DNA of 64,000 bases from Marinicauda pacifica (GTDB lineage Bacteria; Pseudomonadota; Alphaproteobacteria; Caulobacterales; Maricaulaceae). The DNA lies in the NCBI RefSeq assembly GCF_004793635.1, contig NZ_SRXV01000002.1, forward strand, positions 496,001-560,000. The letters are read 5' to 3'. Made by a program: the position numbers and the translations under genes. Shown here one piece after another: positions 27,776 through 36,939 of this stretch. How positions within the stretch are numbered: the first letter of the stretch is position 1; each line of letters begins with the position of its first letter. The notes under the pieces were generated by a model, which saw only the letters and a program-made list of their open reading frames with translations, did no database searches and had not been told where the DNA came from.

Positions 27776-28548
27776 TCGCGGCCGGGCTCGCGCTCTCCCC
27801 CGCACCCGCCGCCTCTCCCGCTCCGGCCGGACTGGAGGACGCGGGCGCAGCGTGGACGCTCGTCTTCGAGGACAGGTTCGAGGGCGAGACCCTCGATCCG
27901 GCCGTCTGGGCCATCGAGTCCGGCGCGCCCGGCCACATCACCTCCAGCCGCTGGCCGGAGAATGTGGAGGTGCGAGACGGCCTCCTGCATCTGGTCACGC
28001 GCCAGGAGGCCCGCGACTCCAGTGATAACGAGGCCCGCAGCTGGACGACCGGCCATGTCTGGACGCACCGGACCTTCGGCGACGGCGTGTTCGAGGCGCG
28101 GCTGAAACTCGCGCCGCAGGCCGGGCTGAACAACGCCTTCTGGCTCTTCCCCGCGCGCCATCCTGCGTTCTCAGATCTCGGCCCCGGCGAGACCGCCTGC
28201 GAGATCGACGTGATCGAGGCCACCCACCCCGCGCGCATGACCTATAACCTGCATGTCTTTACCGCCGGCACGCAGGAGGTTGCGCGCGACATCTACCGCC
28301 TGACCAATCCGTGGAGCGCGCCGGAGCCCAATTCGGCCCGCTTCATGGTGCTCTCGATCGAGCGGGACGGCGAGACGCTGATCTGGCGGCGCGACGGTCA
28401 TGTCGTGCGCCGCGCCGAAGCGCCCTGCGCCGGGCCGCTGACCGTGCGCCTGTCCACCGCCACCGCCAGCTGGCTCGACACCCCGGACGACGCCCTGGAC
28501 GGAACCGCCATGCAGATCGACTATGTCCGCGTGTGGGAGACAGAGTGA
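27754..28548 (+). CDS. Secreted glycoside hydrolase family 16 protein
   Basis: A 264-residue beta-jelly-roll hydrolase. The signal-like start MAPLAHLIAAGLALSPAPAA precedes WTLVFEDRFEGETLDPAVW, the usual GH16 beginning. The catalytic motif ExDxxE is intact in CEIDVIEATHP, and DYVRVWE ends the domain. GH16 enzymes cut beta-1,3/1,4-glucans, galactans or host-made exopolysaccharides; inside a capsule operon the likely job is trimming or releasing the polymer, as with ExoK/ExsH-type enzymes. The start overlaps the upstream gene by 22 bp and the stop shares one base with the next ATG (TGATG), so translation is coupled. Confidence 0.82.
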   Translation: MAPLAHLIAAGLALSPAPAASPAPAGLEDAGAAWTLVFEDRFEGETLDPAVWAIESGAPGHITSSRWPENVEVRDGLLHLVTRQEARDSSDNEARSWTTGHVWTHRTFGDGVFEARLKLAPQAGLNNAFWLFPARHPAFSDLGPGETACEIDVIEATHPARMTYNLHVFTAGTQEVARDIYRLTNPWSAPEPNSARFMVLSIERDGETLIWRRDGHVVRRAEAPCAGPLTVRLSTATASWLDTPDDALDGTAMQIDYVRVWETE

Positions 28549-29624
28549 TGGGCGCGCGGGGGATGCTGAAGATCGTCGCAGTCTTTCCGCCGCCCACCAC
28601 AGGGATGACGCATGTCACCAAGGCGATTGCGGAGCGGCTTTCAGAGACCATTGACGTTCGGCGCTTCGTTGTAAGCAAAACAGATGGAAAAGCGCGCTTC
28701 TGGAGTTTCAGAAAGCATCTTGCGCTCGTACGCCAGCTTACACGCGCGATTTTTTCCGATCCGCAGAAAGCGCCTGTTTATATTGTTCTGGACGCTGGCC
28801 AAGGCGCGTGGGGAAGTCTGGTGCTCGTCCTTCTGGCCAAGTTGAGCGGCGTCCCTCTGATCATCCACCACCACGTATTTTCCTACGTGGAAGCCCCTAC
28901 GCTGGCCACACGATCTGTCTTTGCTGTCGCGCCTGCCAACACGCTGCATATCACGCTATGCCCGTGTATGGCTGACAAGCTGAAGCGGCTCTATGGCGAC
29001 TCTGTAAGGACGAGCGTGCTCTCTAACGCCGCGTTCATTGCCCCCTCCGAGGCCCGAAGATCACCCGCCCGAGCGCTCAACTCGGTTGGCTTCCTTGGCA
29101 ATATTACGCGGGAAAAGGGTATCTTGCTTTTCCTCGAAACCATGCGGGTTCTGGAGGACCGGGATATCACCCTGAGCGCTATCATCGCCGGTCCCATCTC
29201 AGACGTTGAAATCCGGTCTGAGGTCGATGCATTCATCGCGGAGGCTCCCGAGCGCCGTTCATACCGAGGTCCTGTCTATGGGGAGGACAAGGCAGCGTTT
29301 TATCAGGACATCGACGCTCTCCTGTTTCCCAGCCAATACCGCAATGAAGCGCAGCCAGTTACAATCTACGAAGCCCTGGCTGTCGGATGTCCGGTATTAG
29401 CGACCGACCGTGGGTGCATTCCCGATCAGCTTCCAAGCGAATGGGTCTTTGATCAGGAGTGCTTTGTCGCATCCGCAGGGATAGCTATTTCCGGTTGGGT
29501 TCGCCGCCACGAAAATTTTGGGCAGGCGACAAGATTGGCAGAGCAATTCTATAGCGACGCCTGCCGCGAGGCCTCACGATCTTTGGCGTCCCTAGTCTCT
29601 GTAATAAAAAAGGCCAATAAATGA
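28548..29624 (+). CDS. Glycosyltransferase, family 4-like (GT-B)
   Basis: A 358-residue GT-B enzyme. The N-terminal domain begins LKIVAVFPPPTTGMTHVTKA. The C-terminal domain shows VGFLGNITREKGILLFLETM and the donor-binding stretch LLFPSQYRNEAQPVTIYEAL, where the EA acidic pair is typical of family 4. It transfers a sugar during capsule repeat assembly on the cytoplasmic face; donor and linkage cannot be read. Start at 28548 overlaps the GH16 stop; a second ATG at 28563 follows GGGGG. GC content falls from this gene onward, so it may have arrived with the AT-rich polymerase gene that it overlaps by 4 bp. Confidence 0.78.
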   Translation: MGARGMLKIVAVFPPPTTGMTHVTKAIAERLSETIDVRRFVVSKTDGKARFWSFRKHLALVRQLTRAIFSDPQKAPVYIVLDAGQGAWGSLVLVLLAKLSGVPLIIHHHVFSYVEAPTLATRSVFAVAPANTLHITLCPCMADKLKRLYGDSVRTSVLSNAAFIAPSEARRSPARALNSVGFLGNITREKGILLFLETMRVLEDRDITLSAIIAGPISDVEIRSEVDAFIAEAPERRSYRGPVYGEDKAAFYQDIDALLFPSQYRNEAQPVTIYEALAVGCPVLATDRGCIPDQLPSEWVFDQECFVASAGIAISGWVRRHENFGQATRLAEQFYSDACREASRSLASLVSVIKKANK

Positions 29625-30934
29625 CTTATATTGCGCTTTTATTAGCAATACTCAGCATCTTTGTATTATTAATTTGTAACAAACGTTACGGATTAATATC
29701 ACCCTCTGGCATGGTTATTTCTTTAATTATTCTAAATATAATCGGTTTTGTATTAGTAGAATTTTACAAAATTCATTCCGATTCACAAATCATACATAGT
29801 TATAAATTTGATTATTCTTATATACCAATTCAAATGCCATTTATTATATATTACTCTATCGCTCTCTTATTTTTTATATTTATATCAGAACTATCACGCG
29901 CGAGAAAGCAAAGCCCGGCAAGATTTGCATTCTCAATACCACGTACAAAATCAACCTTCATAATTTCATTTTTCGCGATATCATCTTTACTAATAGTAGC
30001 CGGCATACATGCCATTATAACAGATATGAGCTTCCTGAAAACATACAATCTATATCTACAATTAAGAGACCCCAGATTTTTTAATATTGATAACCGCGCA
30101 CTACAAGTCATTCATGGGTCTGTCGGCTTTCTCGGATTTATTTCCGCCGGCGCCCTGTTTTTATCTATTAAACTCAGAAACATCATACTCGTTACAATGT
30201 CTATTATTGTATTTTCATATTTTGGCGCGTTTCAAGCCGCAAGCCTTTCCCGCTGGTTAGCTCTTCAAATAGGATTTTTAGTACTGTTACTACTGTCAGA
30301 TAACAAAACACGTACGAATATTATCACTATTATAGGATTATTTGCTGCACCGGCAGCCTACTTCGGGGCTATGAATGGGCGCGATAGTAATGATCTTGGC
30401 ATAGGAGCATTCTTTCAAGGTATATTCTCTGGAGCGAGTTCAGATTTTTTTATTCATACAATCGCAAATATCTTTGGTGGTGGCCTAGTGTTTTCTGAGG
30501 CGGCGACGCGATCTGGAACTACTTATCCTTTTATATTTAAAATTTTATCTTTTTCACCACTTCCATCCGCCATCGACAACTTCCAGAGCGTTCGGGCCAT
30601 TCACGATGTTAGAATTAATATTTTTGGTCCGTTTAGTACTTACGCGGAGTTATATTGGTTTGACCCTCAATGGCTTATTTTATTCTTGATAATAACTGGA
30701 GCAAGTCTTTACACGAGCCAACGCGCTTGGAATATATCCAGCAATAAATTATCAACTAGAGTTTTAGCTCTTTTATCTTTCAGTATGACTGTTTACGGCC
30801 ATCTTTTTACTCATCAGTATCCCATACGGAGTTCACTTAGATGGATTATTATTGCTGGAATTTTAGGATGCATATCGATTTACATCGAACACAAGGATCA
30901 GCGGAGCAAGCCTCGACCTCAAATTTTTCGATGA
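29621..30934 (+). CDS. Wzy-type O-antigen/capsule repeat polymerase (AT-rich)
   Basis: A 437-residue integral membrane protein with about ten or more hydrophobic segments, and a central loop containing AMNGRDSNDLGIGAFFQGIF. It looks like the oligosaccharide repeat-unit polymerase family (O-antigen polymerase-like), which joins lipid-linked repeats in the periplasm. These proteins share little sequence, so the call rests on topology and position. Base composition is strikingly AT-rich compared with every neighbour, a strong sign of recent transfer. The start overlaps the glycosyltransferase stop (ATGA). Its 3' end overlaps the convergent flippase gene by 16 bp. Confidence 0.7.
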   Translation: MTYIALLLAILSIFVLLICNKRYGLISPSGMVISLIILNIIGFVLVEFYKIHSDSQIIHSYKFDYSYIPIQMPFIIYYSIALLFFIFISELSRARKQSPARFAFSIPRTKSTFIISFFAISSLLIVAGIHAIITDMSFLKTYNLYLQLRDPRFFNIDNRALQVIHGSVGFLGFISAGALFLSIKLRNIILVTMSIIVFSYFGAFQAASLSRWLALQIGFLVLLLLSDNKTRTNIITIIGLFAAPAAYFGAMNGRDSNDLGIGAFFQGIFSGASSDFFIHTIANIFGGGLVFSEAATRSGTTYPFIFKILSFSPLPSAIDNFQSVRAIHDVRINIFGPFSTYAELYWFDPQWLILFLIITGASLYTSQRAWNISSNKLSTRVLALLSFSMTVYGHLFTHQYPIRSSLRWIIIAGILGCISIYIEHKDQRSKPRPQIFR

Positions 30935-32193
30935 AACGAGCTCCACGCTCCCAAACCACTTATTAGACCGTGAACTATAACCGAAACTGTCAGAGAGATC
31001 GCCGCGCCTAGGGCCGTTACCGGCAGCAAGGACACCGTCATGACCAATGCGACGAACCCAAGAAACGTTGCCATAAGTTCAATGTAAGCCCGACCTAGAA
31101 CCAAGAGGAATAAGTCGGACACACCAGCAAGAGAACGAATAATCCGTGCACCTGCTAAGATTTGCAACCCAAGACCCGCGTTGGCGAGCTCCGGCGAGAC
31201 CGCAAACAGGGCCAGGAATTGGTCCGGAAAAAGAAGGATTGGCAGCATCAGAACGCCGACACCCGCGAATGAAATCGCCGCCGTCAGAGCAAACAGCGCC
31301 TTCAGCTGATCGGGGAATTTCTGGGCTGCTCCGACTCTCCGCGCGAAGGAGGCATTCACGATCCCCGTGAAGGTGGCCGCGAGGCCGGCAAGGCGCGCCG
31401 CAACGGCCACGAAGCCGGCAAGGACCGGCGACCCGAGTCCGGCTGCGAGCAAGACCATGACGTGGCTGGCGCCGCCGGAGAACACCCGCATGAGCGCCAT
31501 GGAGGCCAGGTCGACCGGTGACATCGCCTTCAACAAGGCAAGGGCTCTGGACGCGGACAAGTCCACGCGCGTCGAAGTGGACATGAAAATCATGACGAGG
31601 CCCAATCCGCTCACGATGTGTGTCAGCACAAGGGCTGTCAGCACCTCATGCGCAGGCAGCAGAATCGACACGGCGAGGTAGCCGAGCGGCGCAAGGATGG
31701 TCGCGAAATTGGTGATGAAGAGCGAGAGTTCGGCCTTGCCGCGCCCGCGCATTTCCTCGCTGAGCAGCAGATTCAGGGAAAACACCACCGGGCCGATTGC
31801 CGCGATCCAGGGTAGATCGATCTCCGCTTTAGAGCGCAATACCCAGACCAACGCCACGCTGGCGGGCGAGGCAACCAAAGCGGCCAGCAGTGCGCCGAAC
31901 CAGAATGCAGACCGCCAGCGTTTCAGCCGCGCGAACGACCGCACGTCGATAAGCGCTGCGCGTCGCATCAGCATCTCTGGAAACCCAGCAGAGAAAAAAC
32001 CTCCGGCTAAGGTCGTGAATGCCAGATAAGATGCGAACGCACCGATCGCGTCTCCTCCGTGCAGATGCCCGAGCAGCGCGAATACGGCGAGATTGGCGAG
32101 CGTGATGGATCCACGAACACCGCCCACGCGAAAGAGGCGCCAGATCCCGATTTTTCGAAATAAGCCAGTCAGACGAGCGAGAACGGTGCGCAT
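30919..32193 (-). CDS. Wzx-type polysaccharide flippase
   Basis: A 424-residue membrane protein with about twelve to fourteen hydrophobic segments in the MATE/MOP pattern (oligosaccharide flippase family). N-terminal text GIWRLFRVGGVRGSITLANL and the regular glycine-rich helices support this. It would move lipid-linked repeats across the inner membrane for the polymerase. The start MRTVLARL at 32193 was chosen over an ATG at 32235, which adds a non-membrane tail. It follows the LamG-like gene by 66 bp on the same strand and converges on the polymerase gene. Confidence 0.75.
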   Translation of the reverse strand: MRTVLARLTGLFRKIGIWRLFRVGGVRGSITLANLAVFALLGHLHGGDAIGAFASYLAFTTLAGGFFSAGFPEMLMRRAALIDVRSFARLKRWRSAFWFGALLAALVASPASVALVWVLRSKAEIDLPWIAAIGPVVFSLNLLLSEEMRGRGKAELSLFITNFATILAPLGYLAVSILLPAHEVLTALVLTHIVSGLGLVMIFMSTSTRVDLSASRALALLKAMSPVDLASMALMRVFSGGASHVMVLLAAGLGSPVLAGFVAVAARLAGLAATFTGIVNASFARRVGAAQKFPDQLKALFALTAAISFAGVGVLMLPILLFPDQFLALFAVSPELANAGLGLQILAGARIIRSLAGVSDLFLLVLGRAYIELMATFLGFVALVMTVSLLPVTALGAAISLTVSVIVHGLISGLGAWSSFHRKI

Positions 32194-32259
32194 TGAGCCC
32201 CCCAAAGCCGGCGCCGTCTTACACCAGACGGGCACCGCCTGTCGTCACCTTCTGCGTGC

Positions 32260-32982
32260 TCAATGTCCGGCGATAAATTCCAGGCGCCCTTCGTCGAGCG
32301 GAGCGGTCCAGATTGCAATCGCTGCCAGCGAGCCGTTCAAGTACCCATCGGACGCCCGGGCGCCTAAACGCATGTTGGCAAGGCCAACTGGCCGGTCGAT
32401 TTCCGGATCAACAATAATTGATCCGCCGTTGATCGAGCCTGAAATCGAATTCGCACGAAGGGATACGGCTAGCCTTGAGCGCCCTTGCAATACGGTCGAA
32501 CTCAAAACCCCCTGTAGCGGCCCGACGCTGGACGACGTAAACACCTGCGCATTGCCCGCGTTGTGGGCCCAGATCTGGGGCCAGCGATTGCTGGTTGTGC
32601 CGTCGTCGATCGTCAGGGCGGCCTGAAGTCCGGTGAGGGCGGGCAAATTCCATTCCACCATGAGCGTGAAGGGCTGGAGCGGGTCGAAGCCGAGCGCCGG
32701 CAGGTCGGTAAGCGAGATCGTGTCCTCCGGCCCGTCCACGCGCAGGCCCTGCGGCGTCAGGCGCGGCGCGGCGGCGCCCAGGACCGCGCCGGGCAGGTCG
32801 GCGATGGTGTCGTAGACCCGGCCGCGTACCGCGTGCCGGTCCCGCCCGCCGGTGAAGTTCAGCACCAGGCCGGTGCGCGCCGCCTCGTGCAGCAGGGCGC
32901 GCGGCCCGGACATCCCTTCAAGGCAGGGGGCGAGGCGGTCGGCCGCGGCGGCCGGCAGGCCGGTGGCCAGGCCCAGCCTCAT
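32260..32982 (-). CDS. LamG/concanavalin-like protein, candidate GTA spike fibre
   Basis: A 240-residue protein. The C-terminal two thirds read as a concanavalin-like (LamG) beta-sandwich, with FTLMVEWNLPALTGLQAALT, RLAVSLRANSISGSINGG and DGYLNGSLAAIAIWTAPL. The N-terminal part is probably an attachment domain. There is no signal peptide, which fits a phage-like particle component better than a secreted protein. The start overlaps the spike-base gene by 4 bp (ATGA), so the two are made together. In Rhodobacter capsulatus the spike base GhsA is paired with a capsule-binding spike protein, GhsB; by position this gene could fill that role, though sequence kinship to GhsB was not tested. Confidence 0.5.
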   Translation of the reverse strand: MRLGLATGLPAAAADRLAPCLEGMSGPRALLHEAARTGLVLNFTGGRDRHAVRGRVYDTIADLPGAVLGAAAPRLTPQGLRVDGPEDTISLTDLPALGFDPLQPFTLMVEWNLPALTGLQAALTIDDGTTSNRWPQIWAHNAGNAQVFTSSSVGPLQGVLSSTVLQGRSRLAVSLRANSISGSINGGSIIVDPEIDRPVGLANMRLGARASDGYLNGSLAAIAIWTAPLDEGRLEFIAGH

Positions 32983-33239
32983 GCCAGCCCCACAAGGCCG
33001 CTCGCGCCCGTCCCCGTGGCCAGGACACGCCGCGCGCGAATGGCATACTGGATGCCGGGCAGAAGGCCGGGCAGGACGGCCGTGTCCCCGCCCACGGTCA
33101 GGACCGCGACATCGCCCTCGCCGGCCACCATCAGGCCGCGCGTGGGCCGGGCCAGCTCCGCGCCGTCGTCTGGCACGATGGCAAAGGCGTAGGCGGGCGG
33201 GCTGTCGAGCCCGGCGGCACGCGCATCGAAGTCACTCAT
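32979..33239 (-). CDS. Spike base protein, RCAP_Rcc01079 family (GTA head spike)
   Basis: An 86-residue protein with no signal or membrane segment. The pattern AAGLDSPPAYAFAIVPDDGAE, then ARPTRGLMVAGEGDVAVLTV and a closing RARRVLATGTGASGLVGL, matches what I know of the spike base family named after R. capsulatus Rcc01079 (GhsA). In that organism this protein anchors head spikes on gene transfer agent particles, which bind the recipient's polysaccharide capsule. The gene is first in a leftward set with the LamG-like gene and the flippase. No other GTA structural genes are in the window, as in R. capsulatus, where the spike genes are separate from the main cluster. Confidence 0.65.
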   Translation of the reverse strand: MSDFDARAAGLDSPPAYAFAIVPDDGAELARPTRGLMVAGEGDVAVLTVGGDTAVLPGLLPGIQYAIRARRVLATGTGASGLVGLA

Positions 33240-33486
33240 GGCAGGACGTCCTCTCTCTCAACCGACAGGCGCCGAGCGTAGAGCCGCGGCCACAGGGCGG
33301 GGATAAAAGCCCGCACCGTTATCTACTTGTGATTGACGGCTATGCTGCGATGCGGCATCAAGATCGGGTCGAGTACGGGGATAGCACGATGACAAAAACG
33401 GCACTGGTTTGCGGCGCGGGCGTCAGTTGGCGCGAGAGCGCGGCAAACGCCGCCGCAAGCCCTCAATCTTGACCAGTGTCCGATCC
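33240..33486. promoter_or_regulatory. Divergent gap between spike genes and glycosyltransferase, with epimerase-like remnant
   Basis: A 247-bp gap. At 33389 an ATG preceded by GGGGAT opens a 27-codon frame whose first residues MTKTALVCGAG match the start of NAD-dependent sugar epimerases, then diverge to a stop at 33472. It looks like a leftover 5' end. Promoters for both directions should lie here; none is clear. Confidence 0.4.
33389..33472 (+). pseudogene. Remnant of an NAD-sugar epimerase gene start
   Basis: The reading frame starts MTKTALVCGAG, the usual Rossmann-fold beginning of GDP/UDP-sugar epimerases, and is close at the DNA level to the start of gmd 1.3 kb downstream (MTKTALITG). 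After residue 11 the sequence no longer resembles an epimerase. Probably a recombination scar from shuffling of the capsule locus; chance is the alternative. Confidence 0.35.
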
Positions 33487-34701
33487 ATGTCTCCGGTCAT
33501 CATCTCGCAGTATTTCTTTCCCGAACCGACCGGCAGCGCTCCGCCGATTACGGATCTGGCATTGTGGTTAGCCGAGCAGGGGCACGAACCTGCAGTCGTC
33601 ACGGCCCGACCGAACTATCCAGATCGAGTTGTCTTTGAAGGCTACCGGCAAGGCGAGCGTGATCGGGAGGTCTGGTCGGGGATTCATGTCCGCCGGCTGG
33701 CGAGCCTCGTCACACGGGGATCAGGATTGTTCGGGCGACTGATCACCGAAGGAAGCTTTCTCCTCGCCCTGTGCCTTCACAGAGTGTCTCGTCGCGCCTC
33801 AAATTCGGTGATTTCGGTTTGCCCTTCGATATTTGTCGCGCTGGGCGCGTCCCTGTTCGTGGCTCCGGCGGGGCGGCATCTCGTAATCGTGCACGACGTG
33901 CAATCCGGCCTGGGAAAGGCCACAGGAGCATCGGGATCGGCAATGCAAGCCCTGCGGCTTCTTGAACGCTATGCGCTGAACCGTGCTGACGTGATCGTCA
34001 CATTGTCATCCGGGATGGCAGAGGCCATTCGCGAGCTGGGCGTTAGAACACCCGTAATTGTGGCGCCGCCGCAACTTGACGTGCACAAGTTCAAAGTTCT
34101 GCCAGAACCCGCGAACCCGACCGTGGTTTACTCCGGAGCGATGGGCCGAAAGCAGGGACTCCATCAGATTCTGGCGGCCGCCGAAGTTTTGAAGACCAGA
34201 GATTCCGAAATTCAGATTGTGATCCGAGGCCAAGGGGGCATCAAGGACGAGCTGGTCACGCTGGCGCACTCGAAGAACTTGACGAATGTAAGGTTCGAGC
34301 CGCTCGCGCCGTTCGATCAGCTCAACGAAGCAATGGCATCAGGTCATATTCATCTCGTCCCCCAGGCCTCCGACGGGGCAGATTTCGCAGTTCCGAGCAA
34401 AATTTTCTCGATTATGGCCTGCGGCCGCCCGTTTATTGCCACAGCGCATGCCGAGTCGCCGCTCGCGGACCTTGCAGAGCAGAGCGGCTCAGGCGTGGTG
34501 GTTACGCCTGATGATCCCTTCGCGCTCGCCGACGCCATAACCTCGCTGATGAAGTCGGAATCTACCCGTCTGAACTATGGCGCCAATGGTCGCAGATACG
34601 TGGAACGGTGCGTGGACCGCTCGGTCGTGTGCGAGAAAATCTGGGATGCGCTTATCAACAAGTCTGTGGCAGTGAACCGGATAGGAACGGAAGCAGTATG
34701 A
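33487..34701 (+). CDS. WbuB-like glycosyltransferase (family 4)
   Basis: A 404-residue GT-B enzyme. The N-terminus [20 protein letters not shown] is typical of WbuB-like transferases that act on N-acetylated amino sugars or fucose derivatives in O-antigen pathways. The C-terminal domain has [20 protein letters not shown] and [19 protein letters not shown], with the conserved SK donor-site region. Start at 33487 was chosen because the fold begins there; a further in-frame ATG lies 26 codons upstream. The stop overlaps the gmd start (ATGA). It probably transfers a GDP-fucose-derived sugar; this is inferred only from its coupling to gmd and fcl. Confidence 0.8.
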   Translation: MSPVIISQYFFPEPTGSAPPITDLALWLAEQGHEPAVVTARPNYPDRVVFEGYRQGERDREVWSGIHVRRLASLVTRGSGLFGRLITEGSFLLALCLHRVSRRASNSVISVCPSIFVALGASLFVAPAGRHLVIVHDVQSGLGKATGASGSAMQALRLLERYALNRADVIVTLSSGMAEAIRELGVRTPVIVAPPQLDVHKFKVLPEPANPTVVYSGAMGRKQGLHQILAAAEVLKTRDSEIQIVIRGQGGIKDELVTLAHSKNLTNVRFEPLAPFDQLNEAMASGHIHLVPQASDGADFAVPSKIFSIMACGRPFIATAHAESPLADLAEQSGSGVVVTPDDPFALADAITSLMKSESTRLNYGANGRRYVERCVDRSVVCEKIWDALINKSVAVNRIGTEAV

Positions 34702-35816
34702 CTAAAACCGCACTCATTACCGGTGTAACGGGCCAAGATGGGTCCTATCTTGCTGAGTTCCTTATAGAAAAAGGATACGTCGTTCACGGCATAAAGCGCC
34801 GCGCCTCACTCTTCAATACGGCGCGCGTCGATCACATCTACGAAGATCCCCATACCCAGGATGCAAGCTTCAAGCTGCACTACGGGGATCTCACAGACAC
34901 CTCGAACCTGACCCGTCTCATCAGTGCCATCGAGCCGGACGAGATTTACAATCTCGGCGCCCAATCCCACGTCGCGGTGAGCTTCGAGGCCCCCGAATAC
35001 ACAGCAGACGTAGACGCGATGGGGACCCTCAGATTGTTGGAAGCCATGCGCTTTCTCGGGCTGGAGAATAAGACTCGTTTCTACCAGGCGTCGACTTCTG
35101 AGCTGTATGGACTGGTCCAGGAAATTCCACAGCGCGAGACGACTCCATTCTACCCCCGTTCCCCTTACGCGGTAGCCAAGCTCTATGCTTACTGGATTAC
35201 CGTGAATTACCGAGAAGCATACAACTTGTACGCATGCAACGGAGTGCTCTTCAATCATGAATCACCCCGACGGGGAGAGACATTTGTAACGCGGAAGGTC
35301 ACAAGGGGACTATCGCACATCGCGCTCGGATTGGAGTCTTGCCTGTACATGGGCAACATAGATGCTCTTCGCGACTGGGGTCATGCGAAGGACTACGTGA
35401 AGATGCAATGGATGATGCTCCAGCAGGAAAAGCCGGAAGATTTTGTAATCGCTACCGGCAAGCAGTATTCCGTACGGGAATTTATAACCTGGTCCGCATC
35501 TGAACTTGGAATAACTCTGGAATTCTCTGGCGACGGTGTGAACGAGATTGGCGTTGTAGCCAAGACGACGGGAAACCTGGCGCCTGCGATGAAGCCGGGC
35601 GATGTCATCGTGCGCATCGACCCACGCTACTTCCGCCCGGCGGAGGTCGAAACTCTCTTGGGCGATCCGACGAAGGCCAAGGAGAAACTCGGCTGGATTC
35701 CGGAAATAACCGCGCAGCAAATGTGCGCGGAAATGGTCGCCGAAGATTACAAGTCGGCCAGACGAACGGCACTCTTGCGCGAACACGGGCTCGAACTGCC
35801 CATGAGTCTGGAGTAG
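34698..35816 (+). CDS. gmd: GDP-mannose 4,6-dehydratase
   Basis: A 372-residue extended SDR enzyme that converts GDP-mannose to GDP-4-keto-6-deoxymannose. It has the nucleotide-binding motif [13 protein letters not shown] at the N-terminus, [14 protein letters not shown], the catalytic serine region [10 protein letters not shown], the YxxxK pair in [10 protein letters not shown] and [15 protein letters not shown], all hallmarks of Gmd. The length matches the family. It is coupled to the WbuB-like gene by a 4-bp overlap and followed 4 bp later by fcl, so the two enzymes of GDP-fucose synthesis are made together. Its substrate comes from the guanylyltransferase fusion at the other end of the locus. 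Confidence 0.95.
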   Translation: MTKTALITGVTGQDGSYLAEFLIEKGYVVHGIKRRASLFNTARVDHIYEDPHTQDASFKLHYGDLTDTSNLTRLISAIEPDEIYNLGAQSHVAVSFEAPEYTADVDAMGTLRLLEAMRFLGLENKTRFYQASTSELYGLVQEIPQRETTPFYPRSPYAVAKLYAYWITVNYREAYNLYACNGVLFNHESPRRGETFVTRKVTRGLSHIALGLESCLYMGNIDALRDWGHAKDYVKMQWMMLQQEKPEDFVIATGKQYSVREFITWSASELGITLEFSGDGVNEIGVVAKTTGNLAPAMKPGDVIVRIDPRYFRPAEVETLLGDPTKAKEKLGWIPEITAQQMCAEMVAEDYKSARRTALLREHGLELPMSLE

Positions 35817-35820
35817 CAAT

Positions 35821-36765
35821 ATGGAATACCAACTGACCAACAAGCGGATATGGGTTGCCGGCCATCGCGGGATGGTCGGTTCTGCCCTCGTCCGGCGACT
35901 GCAGTCTGAAGGCCCAGCGACTATCCTGAAGGTGACCAGACAAGACGTAGATCTAACTGATCAGGCTGCGACGGTTCGCTGGATTGATAAATCCAAACCC
36001 GATGCAGTGTTCGTGCCGGCCGCAAAGGTTGGCGGAATACTTGCTAACCAAACTTACCCAGCAGATTTTCTCTATCAAAACCTTATGATCGCCGCGAATA
36101 TTATCAATTCGGCATATCAAGTTGGGGTAGAGAAACTTTTATTCTTAGGGTCATCCTGCATCTATCCAAAATTTGCTGAGCAGCCGATTGTAGAAGACGC
36201 ACTTCTTACCGGCCCTCTTGAGCCGTCCAACGAGTGGTACGCAATCGCGAAAATCGCAGGGGTCAAACTTTGCCAAGCTTACAGGGGCCAGCATGGCGCT
36301 GATTTCATTTCTGCGATGCCTACGAACCTCTATGGCCCTGGCGACAATTATGACCTGATGACAAGCCATGTCATCCCAGCATTAATCCGCAAGGCTCATG
36401 ACGCGAAGACGTCCGGAGCGCAAACAGTCGAAATTTGGGGTACTGGCACGCCACGTAGAGAATTCCTGCATGCGGATGATTGCGCGGATGCCCTGGTCCA
36501 TTTGATGAAGACATATTCCGAAGCTCAACACGTCAACGTTGGCGCGGGTGAAGACATCACGATTGAGAACCTAGCTCGACTTGTCATGGAGGTGGTCGGT
36601 TTCGAAGGTGAACTGACCAAAGATTTGTCAAAACCGGACGGCACACCACGAAAGTTGATGAGCGCAGACAAGCTCCAGGCTCTGGGCTGGCACCCTTCGA
36701 TCGGGTTGCGTGAGGGGCTGGCGTCGGCGTATCGCGATTTCTGCGCGCGCTACGGTGAAGCCTAG
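35821..36765 (+). CDS. fcl: GDP-L-fucose synthase
   Basis: A 314-residue SDR epimerase/reductase (also named wcaG) that turns GDP-4-keto-6-deoxymannose into GDP-L-fucose with NADPH. It begins with [16 protein letters not shown], has [17 protein letters not shown] and the catalytic [15 protein letters not shown], then [14 protein letters not shown], all typical of Fcl. The gene follows gmd by 4 bp. GC content is lower than in the flanking housekeeping genes, as for gmd. The presence of both genes says that the capsule or O-antigen contains L-fucose or a sugar made from it. Confidence 0.95.
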   Translation: MEYQLTNKRIWVAGHRGMVGSALVRRLQSEGPATILKVTRQDVDLTDQAATVRWIDKSKPDAVFVPAAKVGGILANQTYPADFLYQNLMIAANIINSAYQVGVEKLLFLGSSCIYPKFAEQPIVEDALLTGPLEPSNEWYAIAKIAGVKLCQAYRGQHGADFISAMPTNLYGPGDNYDLMTSHVIPALIRKAHDAKTSGAQTVEIWGTGTPRREFLHADDCADALVHLMKTYSEAQHVNVGAGEDITIENLARLVMEVVGFEGELTKDLSKPDGTPRKLMSADKLQALGWHPSIGLREGLASAYRDFCARYGEA

Positions 36766-36939
36766 AGCCTCCTCGTTCTGCCAGGGCGAGAGACCCGCCG
36801 GGTCCGGCATCCGGTGATCGGGCGCTCCCGATGCCAAGCTCTTGAAAGCCGCAGCCAGAAGCGCCGTCCGGCCTTTGCAGCCGCGCCGTTTCGGGCCACG
36901 CTTGCGCCGGTTGAAACAGCGAATGCAGACCGGTTGCCC

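Noticed and set aside
26036..27805. A 589-codon minus-strand frame over the capsule genes
   Set aside because: It crosses the boundary of two well-supported plus-strand genes and shows no domain.
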